Shown here: in pieces, positions 24,929 through 36,214 of the stretch
Layout of the letters: every line of letters starts with the position of its first letter
Numbering within the stretch: position 1 is the first letter of the stretch
Origin: Nemania diffusa
Taxonomy: Eukaryota > Ascomycota > Sordariomycetes > Xylariales > Xylariaceae
Reading direction: 5' to 3'
Length of the DNA stretch: 64,000 nt
Assembly (NCBI GenBank): GCA_038501195.1
Contig: JBBPUQ010000010.1
Coordinates: 2,001,501 to 2,065,500 of the forward strand
Made by a program: the position numbers and the translations under genes
Notes under the pieces: model-generated
What the model saw: the letters and a program-made list of their open reading frames with translations, nothing else
What the model was told of the DNA's origin: nothing
Database searches by the model: none

Positions 24929-25826
24929 ATGTCCCGAAGGGACTATACTGGTATCCCCAGCAGTCATGCCAACTCGCAATATGGTCCAGAAGGTCAGACT
25001 TCCAAGAGAATAAACCTTGTACGAATCCTAGCCTTGGGTCCTATCGGAGCGGGAAAGTCTTCATTTGTTGCGGCGGCGGCAGAGCCAGGATATAAAGTTG
25101 TAGTCAGTGACGAGGCGGAGTCTTGTATGTGCTACGCTCGAAGGCTTCTATCGGCTAGGCTAACCTTTGACAGGCACACAAGTGTGCCAGGAGTACCCGA
25201 CCATATACACCTTCGGCGGGAACAAAGTTGTGTTAATCGATACGCCCGGGTTTGAAGACCCCGCGAGAGACAATGTCGACATACTCAAAGAGATCACCAA
25301 ACATGTCGAGGGTGTTTCGGGCATCATCTATTTTCATCGCTGCACCGATACTAGACTTGAGGGTGACGCCAAACTCAATTTTGAGATCATCAAGGCAATG
25401 TGCGGGCCAGAATTCTACTCCCGTATCGTCATATGCAGCACGTGTTGGGACATAACCCAGGCTGTGCCGTCGCATGGGCAGCCCGCGAAGCATACCGGTC
25501 GTATGGAAAGTATGCTCAACGACCCGGTAGCCTTCGGGGAGGTGATGAGGGGTGGTGCGGAATATAGAGAGTTCTGGAGAAATAACAAAGATCCTTGCCT
25601 CGACGTTCTAAGCCACTTCGCGTCTCAGAGAAATGCTCCCCCAATGGCTATCGTGGAACAGCTTGCGAGGAATAATGGTCAGATTAAAGAAACAACGGCT
25701 GGATACATTGTCGAAGACAAGAAGAAGAAGAAGAGGAGTTCTAGGACGGGCCCGGGGTCTTCCGAAGCAAAAAGCTCTAAAGTAGGCTGGATAAGCCAAT
25801 TTAGGCAAATGGGTCAAGATCAGTAG
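24929..25826 (+). CDS. P-loop GTPase, AIG1-like fungal family (copy 2)
   Basis: Same family as 22433-23285 but divergent. Exon 1 (24929-25124) starts MSRRDYTGIPSS and holds the Walker A motif GPIGAGKSS. A 49-nt intron (GTATGT...TTTGACAG) leads to exon 2 (25174-25826), which holds KVVLIDTPGFEDPARDN (G3). The usual G4 site reads VICSTCWD, as in the first copy. The C-terminus ends in a Lys-rich run (KKKKKRSS) and a basic tail, perhaps for membrane or nucleic-acid contact. The total is 282 residues. The two genes have opposite orientation with start codons facing each other across 1.6 kb of repeat-bearing DNA. Confidence 0.87.
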
Positions 25827-26304
25827 AAATTCTCATAGTGGTAGTGGTAGCATAGGCCACACGCCTAAGAATAATATGCTGAAGGTGTAGGCTCATCAAA
25901 CCTGAAAGGATCTGAAAGGGTGATTGTTCCATTTCCTTGTCAAACGTGAGGAGCGTAGTGCAAGTAGTCGACATAGCACGATCAATTACCGATCACAAGA
26001 ACTAATATGCAATACGCTGTTATGGCTTCCAAGATCCATATGGTTTATTTACATCTTTTTCTTAAACTCTCTGATCATGGTAGTGCTATATATTGAGTCT
26101 AGAAGTGCGATATAAAAAACGGGAGTAGTTTTTAATATTAATTAAGTACTAGTGTGGCTAGGTAGGTTCTACAGCACACAACCCAGCTGACACCTTGCAA
26201 GTGGAGGCCGATATATCCACTTGGTGGTCTAAGTAGACTAGGCAGATAGAGTCCACCCAACGAGTCCACCCAACAAACAAGGAAAGAAATTGCTAGCAAA
26301 AATT
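25827..26304. other. Spacer, no gene recognised
   Basis: AT-rich, with short repeats such as GAGTCCACCCAAC twice at about 26250-26273. No coding or RNA signal was found before the tRNA terminator. Confidence 0.4.
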
Positions 26305-26309
26305 GCAAA
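26305..26309 (-). terminator. Pol III terminator of tRNA-Met
   Basis: A run of five T on the minus strand starts 7 nt after the discriminator base of the tRNA, as expected for RNA polymerase III termination. Confidence 0.7.
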
Positions 26310-26315
26310 AACGAA

Positions 26316-26387
26316 TAGCTAGCGATTGTTTCGATCAATCGACCTCCGGGTTATGAGCCCGGCGCTCTTCCACTGAGCTAGCTAGCT
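26316..26387 (-). tRNA. tRNA-Met (CAT), probably elongator
   Basis: A full cloverleaf of 72 nt without intron. The acceptor stem AGCTAGC/GCTAGCT pairs perfectly and the D stem is GCTC/GAGC. The anticodon stem CCGGG/CCCGG encloses the loop CTCATAA with anticodon CAT. The variable loop is AGGTC, the T stem GATTG/CAATC, and the discriminator A. One oddity: the T loop reads ATCGAAA, so the usual T at position 54 is A. In fungi A54 is a hallmark of initiator tRNA-Met, but the first base pair here is A-T with a fully paired GC-poor acceptor. Initiator identity should therefore be considered as an alternative. Confidence 0.9.
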
Positions 26388-27152
26388 TGTCCCGGTGAAG
26401 CCAGTCACCATGATCCCGTGTCCGGGTCAGGATGTGTGAATTGGGTGCTAGAGACATATTTCAATACCGTGTCTCGTCGAAGTCTCCCCGCTGCTGCTAG
26501 ACACCCACCAACGACGTCGCGATTGATAGAGGAGCGCCATTCCATTTATATATATAAGTTAGTAATCGGCGAGCACGTAAGGCCTCACAGCTGGTGTCAT
26601 GCATCATGGTTCCCGAGAACCCGGGTAGGTAAACCTGAGACGCGCTTAAAGCACGTGGTCCAGCTTGGTTGGTCCGCGGAACCGTCCGCGCTTCCTCCAC
26701 GCACACACCACGCCGAGTAACGAGACCAGGTATATGTAGGTAGGCATTCCTCGCTTCCGGATAGCGGCTCGGTCCCCTTTCAGCGGGACTCTTCCCCTGC
26801 TCACGTCTGCCTCAAAATGGCTATACAAAGGGCGCTATGCCGCGCGCGCGGGATCAAAATAGAACACACGATGCCGCCCGGGGTCACGCTACACTCGATA
26901 GTGCCTACCATTGCAGCGTTCCTGCAGAAGATCGTCGTGAGATGGTCCCATGTGGATGCTGGGTTCAGCTTAGTCCACCCTACCTACAATACCAGCAGCC
27001 AACCTCGGGGCCTCCAGCCCCTTGATGTTGCCTTCGCATGACTTGCTAGTATCTTATAAGTAGGTAACTGAAATCCGTCCTTCACGACATCATCATGGCA
27101 CTTAGATACGAGGCATTCCTCACCAAGAAGACGCTCGGACAAGATCCCGAGA
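26388..27152. other. Promoter region of the SRPBCC-like gene
   Basis: No gene recognised. An upstream ATG at 27094 opens a 24-codon frame (MALRYEAFLTKK...) that ends just after the likely real start at 27153. It may be a short upstream frame in the leader. Confidence 0.35.
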
Positions 27153-27815
27153 ATGCTTTACCCTAGCTGCCCTCGGGCCGCACTTTTCGTGCTATCCCAG
27201 CTCTTCGCCCTTGCCTTCGCCACGATCTACCCGTACGACTACTCCAGCCTCTCCTGTCCCTCCTCCGCCCTATCGGCTCTCCTGACGCCCACGTACGGGG
27301 ACCAAGGCAAGGTGTTCACGGTGTGCTCCTCCATCGAGGTCAACGCGCCCCCCTCCGCCGTCCGGGACGCGGTCCTCGGCTTCGGCGCGTACTCGGCCTG
27401 GAACTCCTTCGTCGTGTCCGTCTCGCTGCCGTCGGGCGTGGCGGCGGCGGCGACGCCGCAGGGGGACTACGTCGGCATGCCCATGGTCTTCACCACGACG
27501 GGGCTCGTCTGGGGCTTCAACACCACCAGCAACGAGATCCTCACCGTCTTGGACTACGAGGCCGTCGGCGACGATGGCAGGCCGTACTTGATGGTCGCCT
27601 GGCGCTACGACGACGGCCTTGCCGGCGTCGGCGCGAGGGCTGAGCACCCCGTTGTCATCGTTGACTTGGGGAACGGCTCGTCGTCGGTCGTGAGCTGGGA
27701 AACGTATTACGTCGGGTTGGAAACCGGGCTGATTGCACTGCTCAGAAGCAAGCTGCAAGCGCAATTTGAAGCCCAGTCTGCCGATCTCAAGGCCTATGTT
27801 GAAGGGCTGCTGTGA
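27153..27815 (+). CDS. Secreted SRPBCC/START-like protein
   Basis: A 220-residue, intronless, GC-rich gene. A signal peptide covers about residues 1-23 (hydrophobic core ALFVLSQLFALAFA). The mature protein contains VCSSIEVNAPPSAVRDAVLGF, then YSAWNSFV, which matches the start of the SRPBCC (Bet v1/START-like) fold used for hydrophobic ligand binding. A long central strand-rich part and a C-terminal amphipathic helix (LIALLRSKLQAQFEAQ) complete that fold. Ligand and role are unknown. Base composition is clearly more GC-rich than the flanks, mainly at third positions. Confidence 0.82.
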   Translation: MLYPSCPRAALFVLSQLFALAFATIYPYDYSSLSCPSSALSALLTPTYGDQGKVFTVCSSIEVNAPPSAVRDAVLGFGAYSAWNSFVVSVSLPSGVAAAATPQGDYVGMPMVFTTTGLVWGFNTTSNEILTVLDYEAVGDDGRPYLMVAWRYDDGLAGVGARAEHPVVIVDLGNGSSSVVSWETYYVGLETGLIALLRSKLQAQFEAQSADLKAYVEGLL

Positions 27816-28302
27816 CGAGAGCAATATTGACTAGGGCTTTTCTCGCTAGGTTCTCAAAGCGTCACCACATTTACGTACTTTGCAACCAAAGAGGCCCGTC
27901 AGGTTCAAAACTTAGATCAGGACATAATCTGGTGTTTCATACCGCCTGGTTCTTCGCAAATTCGTCTTTCCCTTGCACACTATATTTAGGTTGCATCGCG
28001 AAGCTACGGGTTTAGATGAGTAAACTCCTCAGAACAGGTAATTAACAGTTGGGTTCTAGCCACAAGAAGCATTGTGTATTGGAACTATCAATTAGAAAAT
28101 TGATTCACCTAGCCTATGGAGGTTTATTGGGCTACCGATAACCTTTATCTCTATCCAGAAAAGACTTGTATATAGCCGCCGACTCAATATCTATTGTAGC
28201 TAAAACATTACCCATGACATGAGAATATGTTAGTTTTCATGTAAAGTCTTGTAAGCCACTCTTTGGGTCTAGATTATGAGGCAAGATATGAGATACGAGG
28301 CC
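27816..28302. other. Spacer between convergent genes
   Basis: No gene recognised; this is the 3' flank of both the SRPBCC-like gene (+) and the M16 protease gene (-). Confidence 0.5.
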
Positions 28303-31300
28303 CTAATCATCAGACTCATCAGAATCGCCGGAGTCGCTGCCCTCGTCATCGGACATGTCAGATTCCATGTCTTCATCTTCGTCATCATTCTCGTCGTCTT
28401 CCCCATCCGGGGACTCCAAACCGTAGTCATCATAGTAATCGGATAGTTGTTTAATTTGAGTTTTATACCCCATTTCCTGGAGTTCCTTCTCCAGTTTCTA
28501 GCACGCGATGTTAGCGTTAGCAAGATCTTTGTCTACTACCGAGCAGAGTAAACATGAAAAAGCCTTACCTCGACCATGACGTGTGCACAGCACACCACTA
28601 TATTGCTCTTTCCAGGCTCAAATATTGGGAGTAACCAGGTCCTCATCGCCTCTTTGATGTCGTCAACTGTCACAGCACGAACCTTGGCAAGCATTTGGGT
28701 GTTATAGTCGGGCTCGAGGCGTCGGACAACGCCAGTCACGTAGTTCTGCATAGCTGCAGTTGACATCGTGGCCTGCTCGTCGGCAAGCCCCATGACAAGT
28801 TGGCTAATCGCGCCTTCAATCATCGGTTTCTCAAACGCCACTGTGCCGTTGACTAATGCCGCGATAGCATCACGTGCCGCAACAATAGCTTTAGAAGCAG
28901 AAGGGGAACGGTATACCTTGAAGTGCAGGTAGCCGCCATCAAGTTCCTTCGCAAAATAGACCCCATAGGCAAGCCCATTCCCGCGGACGGCATTCCAAAG
29001 TGTGCCCTCCACAGTCTCCAAGTATTGCACAGCTACAAGCAATGCCGGCACGGCCGGGTCCGTGAAGGATGATAAACCTCTACCCGAGCTTATAGAATAG
29101 GAACTATCAATAGTGGTCATTGGAACGATAGTGGCACCGATGGAACCGGGATTGCGCCCCTCGGTATTAAGAAGAGTGTACGATTTGACAATAGGCTGGA
29201 TCTCCTTGGGGAGAGTAGCGAACGATTTGCATAGTATATCCCAGGTCTTTACAGGCTCGGGAACCTTGGAATGGGAGATATCGGCCGTGACTAAGATACG
29301 GATATTATCTGATGTGAACAAAGCTCTTCGGACTTCTTCAAACCAGGCGATAGCAGTATCTGGGTCATTCTGAAATATTTTCTTGAGTCGTTTCATGTAG
29401 GTGGCTTTGACAAGGGTCCTCTTGGCTGCAAGCAAAGAAGATGCAACGTTATGAAGAGCAACCTCGACCTCGTTGGCCATCACCCTACCGTCGCGTTTGG
29501 CCTCAGGAATGTCGGCGAGCTGTTTTGAAACACCGGCCTTCAGACGGGTTACATCAAAAACGCTATCGAACATCATAGTACGGATCCATTCGATAGCAGT
29601 AGCATACTTATCCGGCTCAACCTGCATACGAATCAGGAAACTTTCAGAGTCACCAACTTTCGTGCCAGATTCTAGGCTGTAGCTAATGGTCTCCTTTTCG
29701 AGCTCCATCACGACTTGCTCGAAGTCAATGCGTTGTCCATCCCGCACGATTGGCGTATTGAAGAAGTTATCGCCAAAAAGGCTCAGAAGCGGCTTGTATT
29801 TAACAGGAACTTTGTTTGTACCAACATGCACGGCGATATGTACGAAGTTTGTTGGGACGTCTTCGAACTGAAGGAAGAGCGGTGCCCCCGTCGAAGCATT
29901 ATCAATCTGCTTCTGAGCAGAGTTCTCGTGGACACCCAGCGATTTAGCAAGCCCGGAGCGCGCTGTTTGTGATTCGATGAAGTGGATTGACTCAGTGGGA
30001 GGAACTTGCCATTTTTCCAATAATGTGGCTGGTATTTCAATGTCGTTTTGCTTCTTGGCGTTGTCAAGTCGTTGCTTCAGCTTCTCTAATCCCTCAGACC
30101 CTAGCTCTTCTTTTCTTTTTTCAACCCGAGCAATTTCATCCGCCTTCTGCTTGTTGGCTAATGCCAATGACGGCTTTCCCAACACAGAGACATGATGGGC
30201 GTCGGATATCCATTCACGCAAAAAATTTCGCCATTGTTCGTCTGTCCACTTTTCTAAGTGATCATATTCGCTAAGGCTTCCCAGGTCCTTCAACGTTGAG
30301 CCGTCCCTAGCGCCAAATAGATAATCAGTAATGATGTTGTTGGAATAAAATGACTCAGACTCCTCCGCCTGGGCCTTCACTTGACGCCGTTCCCGTTGGA
30401 TGCACTCATTAATGTACGTCATATCTAAAGGTTTCGATGCTACCTCTTTGAGCAAAGAAATGAGTCGCTGTTCAACGAACTGAAGTTTCTCAGTAGCGAC
30501 CCCCGTCGGTTGAAACCAGATGATAGAGTTCGGTCGTGCATCCCACCAATAAGTGATCGAGCTTGCCAGTTCTTCTTTCTCCACCATCACGTTTTCCAAG
30601 ACAGCAACGGAAGAGCCACATAAATAGGTTAGAAGAACGTTGAGAGCGGTCGTTTGGGTTACATCGATACAGTTGGGTCCAAAGAACGCTACCACGATAT
30701 CCCCAACAGATTCGTCTTCCTCGGGAAACTCGACTGTCTCAATAATGGTCTCTTTCAGCGGGGGTGGTTGTGCGGACTCTAGCCACGGTCGACGAAAAGG
30801 CGCATCAACTGGCGGGATGTCATTTGCGATGCTCTCTTCGAAAGCGTCGAGAATTTGAAGAAGATTCTGGTGGTCAACTTCGCCAACAATAACGACACAC
30901 ATGTTCCGCGGCTGGTACATGGTCCGGTGGAAATCTCGGATCTTTTCAGGGGTTAGGACACGAAGAGCCTCCATCATACCTCCAGTCTCGTATCTAAATC
31001 CGACATTTTCTGGGTAGAGTAATCGTCGAGCCTTGATGTCCATGAGCTCTGTGCCGGTGTACTGCACTGCCTGCATTTCAGAATACACGACACCGGCATC
31101 GTTGCCTTCAGCATCAACATGATGCACCTCAGTCAAACATGCGGCATCAGTGATGGTGGGTACGACCAAATGCTCGAGATAGACAGGGAGTATCTGCGCA
31201 AAGCCTTCCCAGCCAGCCGTTTCTAGTGTATATGCAGTATGGTCAGTAGCGGTCCAAGCATTCGTGCTTCCATAAGCTCGGGAGGCCAGCTTATCCAATA

Positions 31301-31547
31301 ATCCCTTATATTGGTAGCTTTTCGAGCCCATAAAAACTAAATGTTCGAGAGTATGCGGCGCGCCTGAATCGTCGAAAATTTCAGTGGCTAAGGTAAAGTA
31401 TCCGTTTACCTTCGGACCCTTTCGATCGGCCACGATGACTTGCATACCACTACGCTCCGATTCATATTGAGTGATTGTAGTAGGTGCATAGTCAGTCTCG
31501 AAACTCTGGAGCTTGCGGAATCGCACGTTGGAATCCTGTGAACCCAT
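28303..31547 (-). CDS. M16 (insulinase/pitrilysin) family zinc metalloprotease
   Basis: A large clan-ME peptidase related to the cytosolic yeast/fission yeast M16C-type proteins (YOL098C-like). Exon 1 (31547-28569) encodes 993 residues and ends ...AHVMVE at the donor GTAAGG. Exon 2 (28497-28303) adds KLEKELQEMG and a strongly acidic tail of Asp, Glu and Ser; the total is 1057 residues. The zinc motif HxxEH is His65-Thr-Leu-Glu68-His69, and the downstream Glu region reads GVVYSEMQ. The normal four-domain M16 length is present. The acidic C-terminal tail is encoded in the second exon and is easily missed if only the long frame is read. Substrate unknown. Confidence 0.94.
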
Positions 31548-33359
31548 GCTGCGAGATAAAAATCGAGAGAATGGATTGATACTAAAAGTCGGTTAGTTAG
31601 ATGACTGAGGCAATTTGAGAACAGGGAGAAATCAGCTTCAGCAGCCCATAGAATTCATGTAAGAACAGGCAATATATCTCTTGACGCAGAAATAATACAT
31701 GTAGCAGGGTTCAGGGTACGACGTGTTGGTGACCCGGGCATGTCAGACCGGCACTCGCTCGACAATCTAAGATGTATATGATACAAGCTGCCATAAATCA
31801 CAACACAAGTCTCCACGAAGGCACATGCCTTAGTGCCGGTGACTAGAATAAGCATACCCTGAGTTTTTGCCGAGGTGGGGATAAAGGGTAGCGAGAGTGG
31901 CAATGAAGACAGCTAAGACAGCCATCCGCACCGACAACAAACCAGACATCGTGATGAGGGCAGGCTGATGCAATACACAGACTGATCTTCTTCACCCTGG
32001 CGGAGGTCAAGAACAGCTTAGTCTAGACACTGTCCTCAGACGATCCAGAGTAGCTAACCTATCAACTTGCCTGAGCGGCAAGTCGGGATGGGGATGGGTT
32101 GTATCAAGCATAGATCTGAGAATAGGACGAGAAATTTGGGTCTGCAGACACAAGTGCTGACATACCTAAAGCAGGATGGTGGCACGACCGAGGGCCAATG
32201 AGGCCGGAAGGGAGATCGGAACCCGAGGGCCGCAAGCCTCCTGAAAACCGACAGTTTGGTCAGAACGAGGAGAGGCGGCGGCGTACGTTCGTCGACAATG
32301 TGCTGAGATGGGCGGTTTTAAGGTTTTGGTTTTAGAGAGACTGTGAACAGGTTCTCCGGGGGGTATATGAGATAGGCGGCTAGTTTGTTTATATAAGAAC
32401 AGACGGTTTCGGTGTGTAGTACCTAGATGCCGGGATGGATCGTGAATGCGTCATACAGGGGGTAGCAACTGGGTGACAAAGGCTGCCTACTCGATGCGAG
32501 GGTGAGAAGACAATGAATCGGTAGTATAATTACAGAAGTGAAGATGCTAGAACAATATTTATCTACTCTACTGAGAAATAAGATAATGAATTCTTTAGGA
32601 GAGATGATGGGTCCAAAGAAGCTTTGCAGATGCCGCCGGAGTTTGGTATGAAATCTTCAGGTGCCTGCGGATCCAACCCCGCGGTCAATAATACATACAT
32701 ATGTAGATGTAGGTATAGACCTACATCTATGTAGGTAGAAAGTGGAAGGATTGATGTATTTCACTACCCGCATAGATATGCCATCGGTACTTTCTTAAGA
32801 GGTATCGTATACCTACCCCGCTAAACGCCTTAATTTGATCTTTGTTGGTTACCTAGTCTAACGTACCTACGCATAAGGGATTTGGTTGGAATGCCATAGA
32901 TCCCTACCATAGGCCTAACCTACATAGGTACCCATGTAGGTGCCTAGTACGTTCTATTAATCGATAAGCGATTAGACGCCTTGTGGTACATACAGCTTCC
33001 ATTTCAGGCTGGCCCGAGCTCCACGTGGTAGGTACCTTTACGATGACATCTTTCTTGTGGATGACTTGGTATTTGGCTGTGATGCTGGCAGCCAGTTTAG
33101 CACGACCGACTCTATGCTACACACTACAGCATATACCCAAATCATCTCGCGCAATGAATTGTACACTTTTAAACTACGAGTTGACGCAATAGTTCGACCG
33201 GATTGGAATATCGAATTCAAGAACAATCCCGTGCGCATTGCTCTGCCTATGTCTCCATGTCCGGGCGACTGGCGACTTGCGACTTGCGACTTTACTGATA
33301 TAGCCGTTCAACATTAACACCGCCAACCCGCGGACCAAACCTCTACACGCTGTGGAAAT
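31548..33359. other. Divergent promoter spacer with TACCTA motif cluster
   Basis: About 1.8 kb between the M16 protease (-) and ZW10 (+) start codons. No gene is supported. A hairpin near 32704-32729 (TAGATGTAGGT / ACCTACATCTA with a 4-nt loop) and several TACCTAC/GTAGGTA motifs lie at 32690-33030. The ZW10 leader is immediately left of 33360. Confidence 0.45.
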
Positions 33360-36214
33360 ATGACAACCGCCGAAAGTGGCCAGATCGGCCGCGCCCTAGT
33401 TGAATTCTCCTTGAATGGTGTTTTTCCCGAGGAGGATGTTTCTTCGCGGCACATCGAAGTCGGCCATCTTGCCCCCGCATTAGCATCTTTAGCTGCCGCC
33501 AAATCAAAGCTTGAGGTCCGTCAGTACAATCTGTCGAGGTTTTCCTAAAGTTAACTGGGGTTGAACAGGCCGATATTCACATCATCAACGAAGAAACGGC
33601 CTCGGACGTAAGCCAATGGATCACGAATACAAAATCTCTGGAAGATGACATCAACCGAACACGCAGCTGGGCGAACGAGATCGTACGGAGGTCCGAGGCC
33701 CCGGACGTATCTGGCAAGACGATAGAGAAGGCCGAGGATAAGGTCGACTTTCTCCGACGCGAATCCGCATACAACAACCAACTCTACAATGTTTTAACTA
33801 GTATCAAACATGTCGGCCAACTGCTGGACCAAGTCGAGCTAGCACGAGACGAAAGACGCATTATTCAATCGCTCCATCTACTTGAGGGTAAGATCTAGAC
33901 TACAGATCGAGTGCACGACTCGCTGATATGCCATTTAGAGTCCTGGACTGCTCTCGATAGTGTCCCCGTCAGTAAATCATGCCGGGCCATGAAGCTCCTG
34001 GATATCCGAGCTTTCGAGCTCAAGTCTGCTGTACATGATGTATTTGATCATGTATGGGGTTCTCTCGTGCAAATAGACGTACCTGCTGGTCAAATATCTA
34101 TATTCAACTCACGCGAAGGTCAGATGGCACTCGACTCTCACTGGCAACTGATGTCGCTGACGTAACTTAGATGAGGAGATGAGCCTTACTGATGCTGTCA
34201 TTGGACTCAAAGCTTACAAGGAGGTTGATAAAAGGATGGCAGTACTCTGGCACGGCTTAGACCAAATCCTCATCCGCCCAAGAACCAGTCTAGAGCATAG
34301 TGTTGTGCCCGCCATCCAAGTAGAGAATGTGAGACATATTTCCTGCGTTTCAAGAAGCCTGCTGACATAACTAGGCGACCTTATTGTTATCTGGGAAAGC
34401 AGACAGAACCGTGGCATCCCTTTTTCAGGATATAGAAACCGTCCTAGAGTATCTCTCACAACGATTACCAGAAGAGCTGATCCATTCCTTGTCAAGCATT
34501 ATGATGCCTGATCTGATGCCCAGCATCATCACTTCCTGGCTTGAACCTATTGTCCCAACGTCTTTGAAAGATATGGATGAGTTTCAGAAGATCATTGATG
34601 CTACTAAAGCATTCTGTACCCGTCTCGAAACATTGAAGTTTTTGGGGTTTGAAGAGCTGCAAGAGTGGGTACAAAATGTGCCAAGGGTGTGGCTTTCTAA
34701 ATGCAGAGAAACAGCGTTGGACTCGATACGAATAAAACTCTCGCAGGGGCTAGGTGATCCGAAAGAAATTGAGCGAGTTGAAACACAAATTGTATCTCAA
34801 GAGGAAGAGCGACGACTTGCCCCAGACAGTGCCGCCCCTACCAACGGTGACGGATGGGATGCCGCATGGAACGATAGCGAAGTTGTTGCCAACACAGAAG
34901 ACCAGTCAAACCAACCGAAGAACGAGGATGGTGGCGATGACGGTGCTGATGCATGGGGCTGGGGCGATGATGGTGATGATGGTGACGATATCAATGAAAC
35001 AAATACTACAGTTGCCGATGCAAACTCCAAACACGATGGTTTAACCGAGGAAGAAGATGCTGCGGCAGCGTGGGGCTGGGGAGACGAAGAAGACGCAACA
35101 GACGCTAAAGACGCCATGATGGCGAATGAGGACGCGCGGCCGACAGCTTCGACGCGCGCGTTGACATTGAAAGAAACATACAATATCTCGTCGATGCCGG
35201 AGCCCGTGATTGCACTCATATTAGCCATATTAGAAGACGGGGCATCTTTAGTCGGGTATGTTGATCATCAGCTCCTCGCACTGCGCTTGATTTAACAACG
35301 TTGTATAGGAGCGATGGAAATCCGATGGCCGCCGCCGCCGCTGGCCTCTTTTCTCTGCCAACACTGGTTCTAGCTATGTTTCGAGCTGTCTCGCCGCATT
35401 TTTATGCATTAAATGCCGGTGGCAATATGTAAGGGAAGCCTACAGTATTCACTTTGAGTCAAAATTAACGTGATTAAGGTTCCTCTACAATGATGTGATA
35501 TACCTTTCAGAACAGCTTTCCGAAATTACTAATGCTTGGAAAGCTAGAGACGACCTAGTGCCGCGGGCGAAGTCCATGCTTCGGTTGGACAATGATGTGA
35601 AGGCATTACAATTCTTTGCAACTCGCGCTTATTCTTCTGAAATGACTACCTGCCGCACAATCTTGCGCGATCTACTCGGAGGTTCTCAAAATCTGCTTCA
35701 ACAAGACGAGTTAGGATCTTCTAGCCTGCAAGCCCAGGTTGACAATGCCATAAGTTATGTCCGGACAACTGCCGCATCTTGGTCTAAAATACTAGCTAAG
35801 TCGGCCTGGAGTCAGGCTGTAGGCTCTTTGGTGAATACAGTTGCCTCAAAGGTTGTTTCCGACGTGATGGATCTCGCAGGTATAGGTCAGGACGATGCCT
35901 ACAATATCGCCAATTTAATTGCACGGATCACAGAACTAGATGATTTATTCCTCCCGCCTGGGGCTGGCAAAAATGCTATACCATCCACATCGGAGTATGC
36001 TAGTAGCTGGCTACGACTTAAATATCTCAGCGAAGTATTGCAGAGCAATCTTCAAGACGTCAAGTTCTTGTGGATGGAAAGCGAGCTCAGTCTCTACTTC
36101 ACCGTCGATGAAGTTGTGGATCTAATCGGACTAAGCTTTGTAGATAATGCACGAACTAGGGAGGTTGTCCGGGAGATCCAGGGGCGCCCTCGTCCTCGTG
36201 GTTTGTTAGGCTGA
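33360..36214 (+). CDS. zw10: ZW10 / Dsl1-complex tethering subunit
   Basis: ZW10-family proteins are subunits of the Dsl1/NRZ complex that tethers Golgi-derived COPI vesicles at the ER; in animals also a kinetochore protein. Seven exons fit in phase: 33360-33515, 33569-33887, 33939-34118, 34171-34328, 34375-35255, 35309-35428, 35479-36214 (849 residues). The N-terminal half is helical, as in the Zw10 family. A central acidic insert of about 100 residues has Trp-rich repeats (DAWGWGDDGDD, AAAWGWGDEED). The C-terminal part reads LAMFRAVSPHFYALN, then MFLYNDVIYLSEQL, typical of filamentous-fungal ZW10. The fifth exon is followed by a 53-nt intron after GASLVG. Confidence 0.92.

Noticed and set aside
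27270..27824. 184-codon minus-strand frame opposite the SRPBCC-like gene
   Set aside because: High GC makes all frames open; the composition (Arg/Asp/Gly) is typical of an antisense shadow, and the plus strand has a signal peptide and a fold match.
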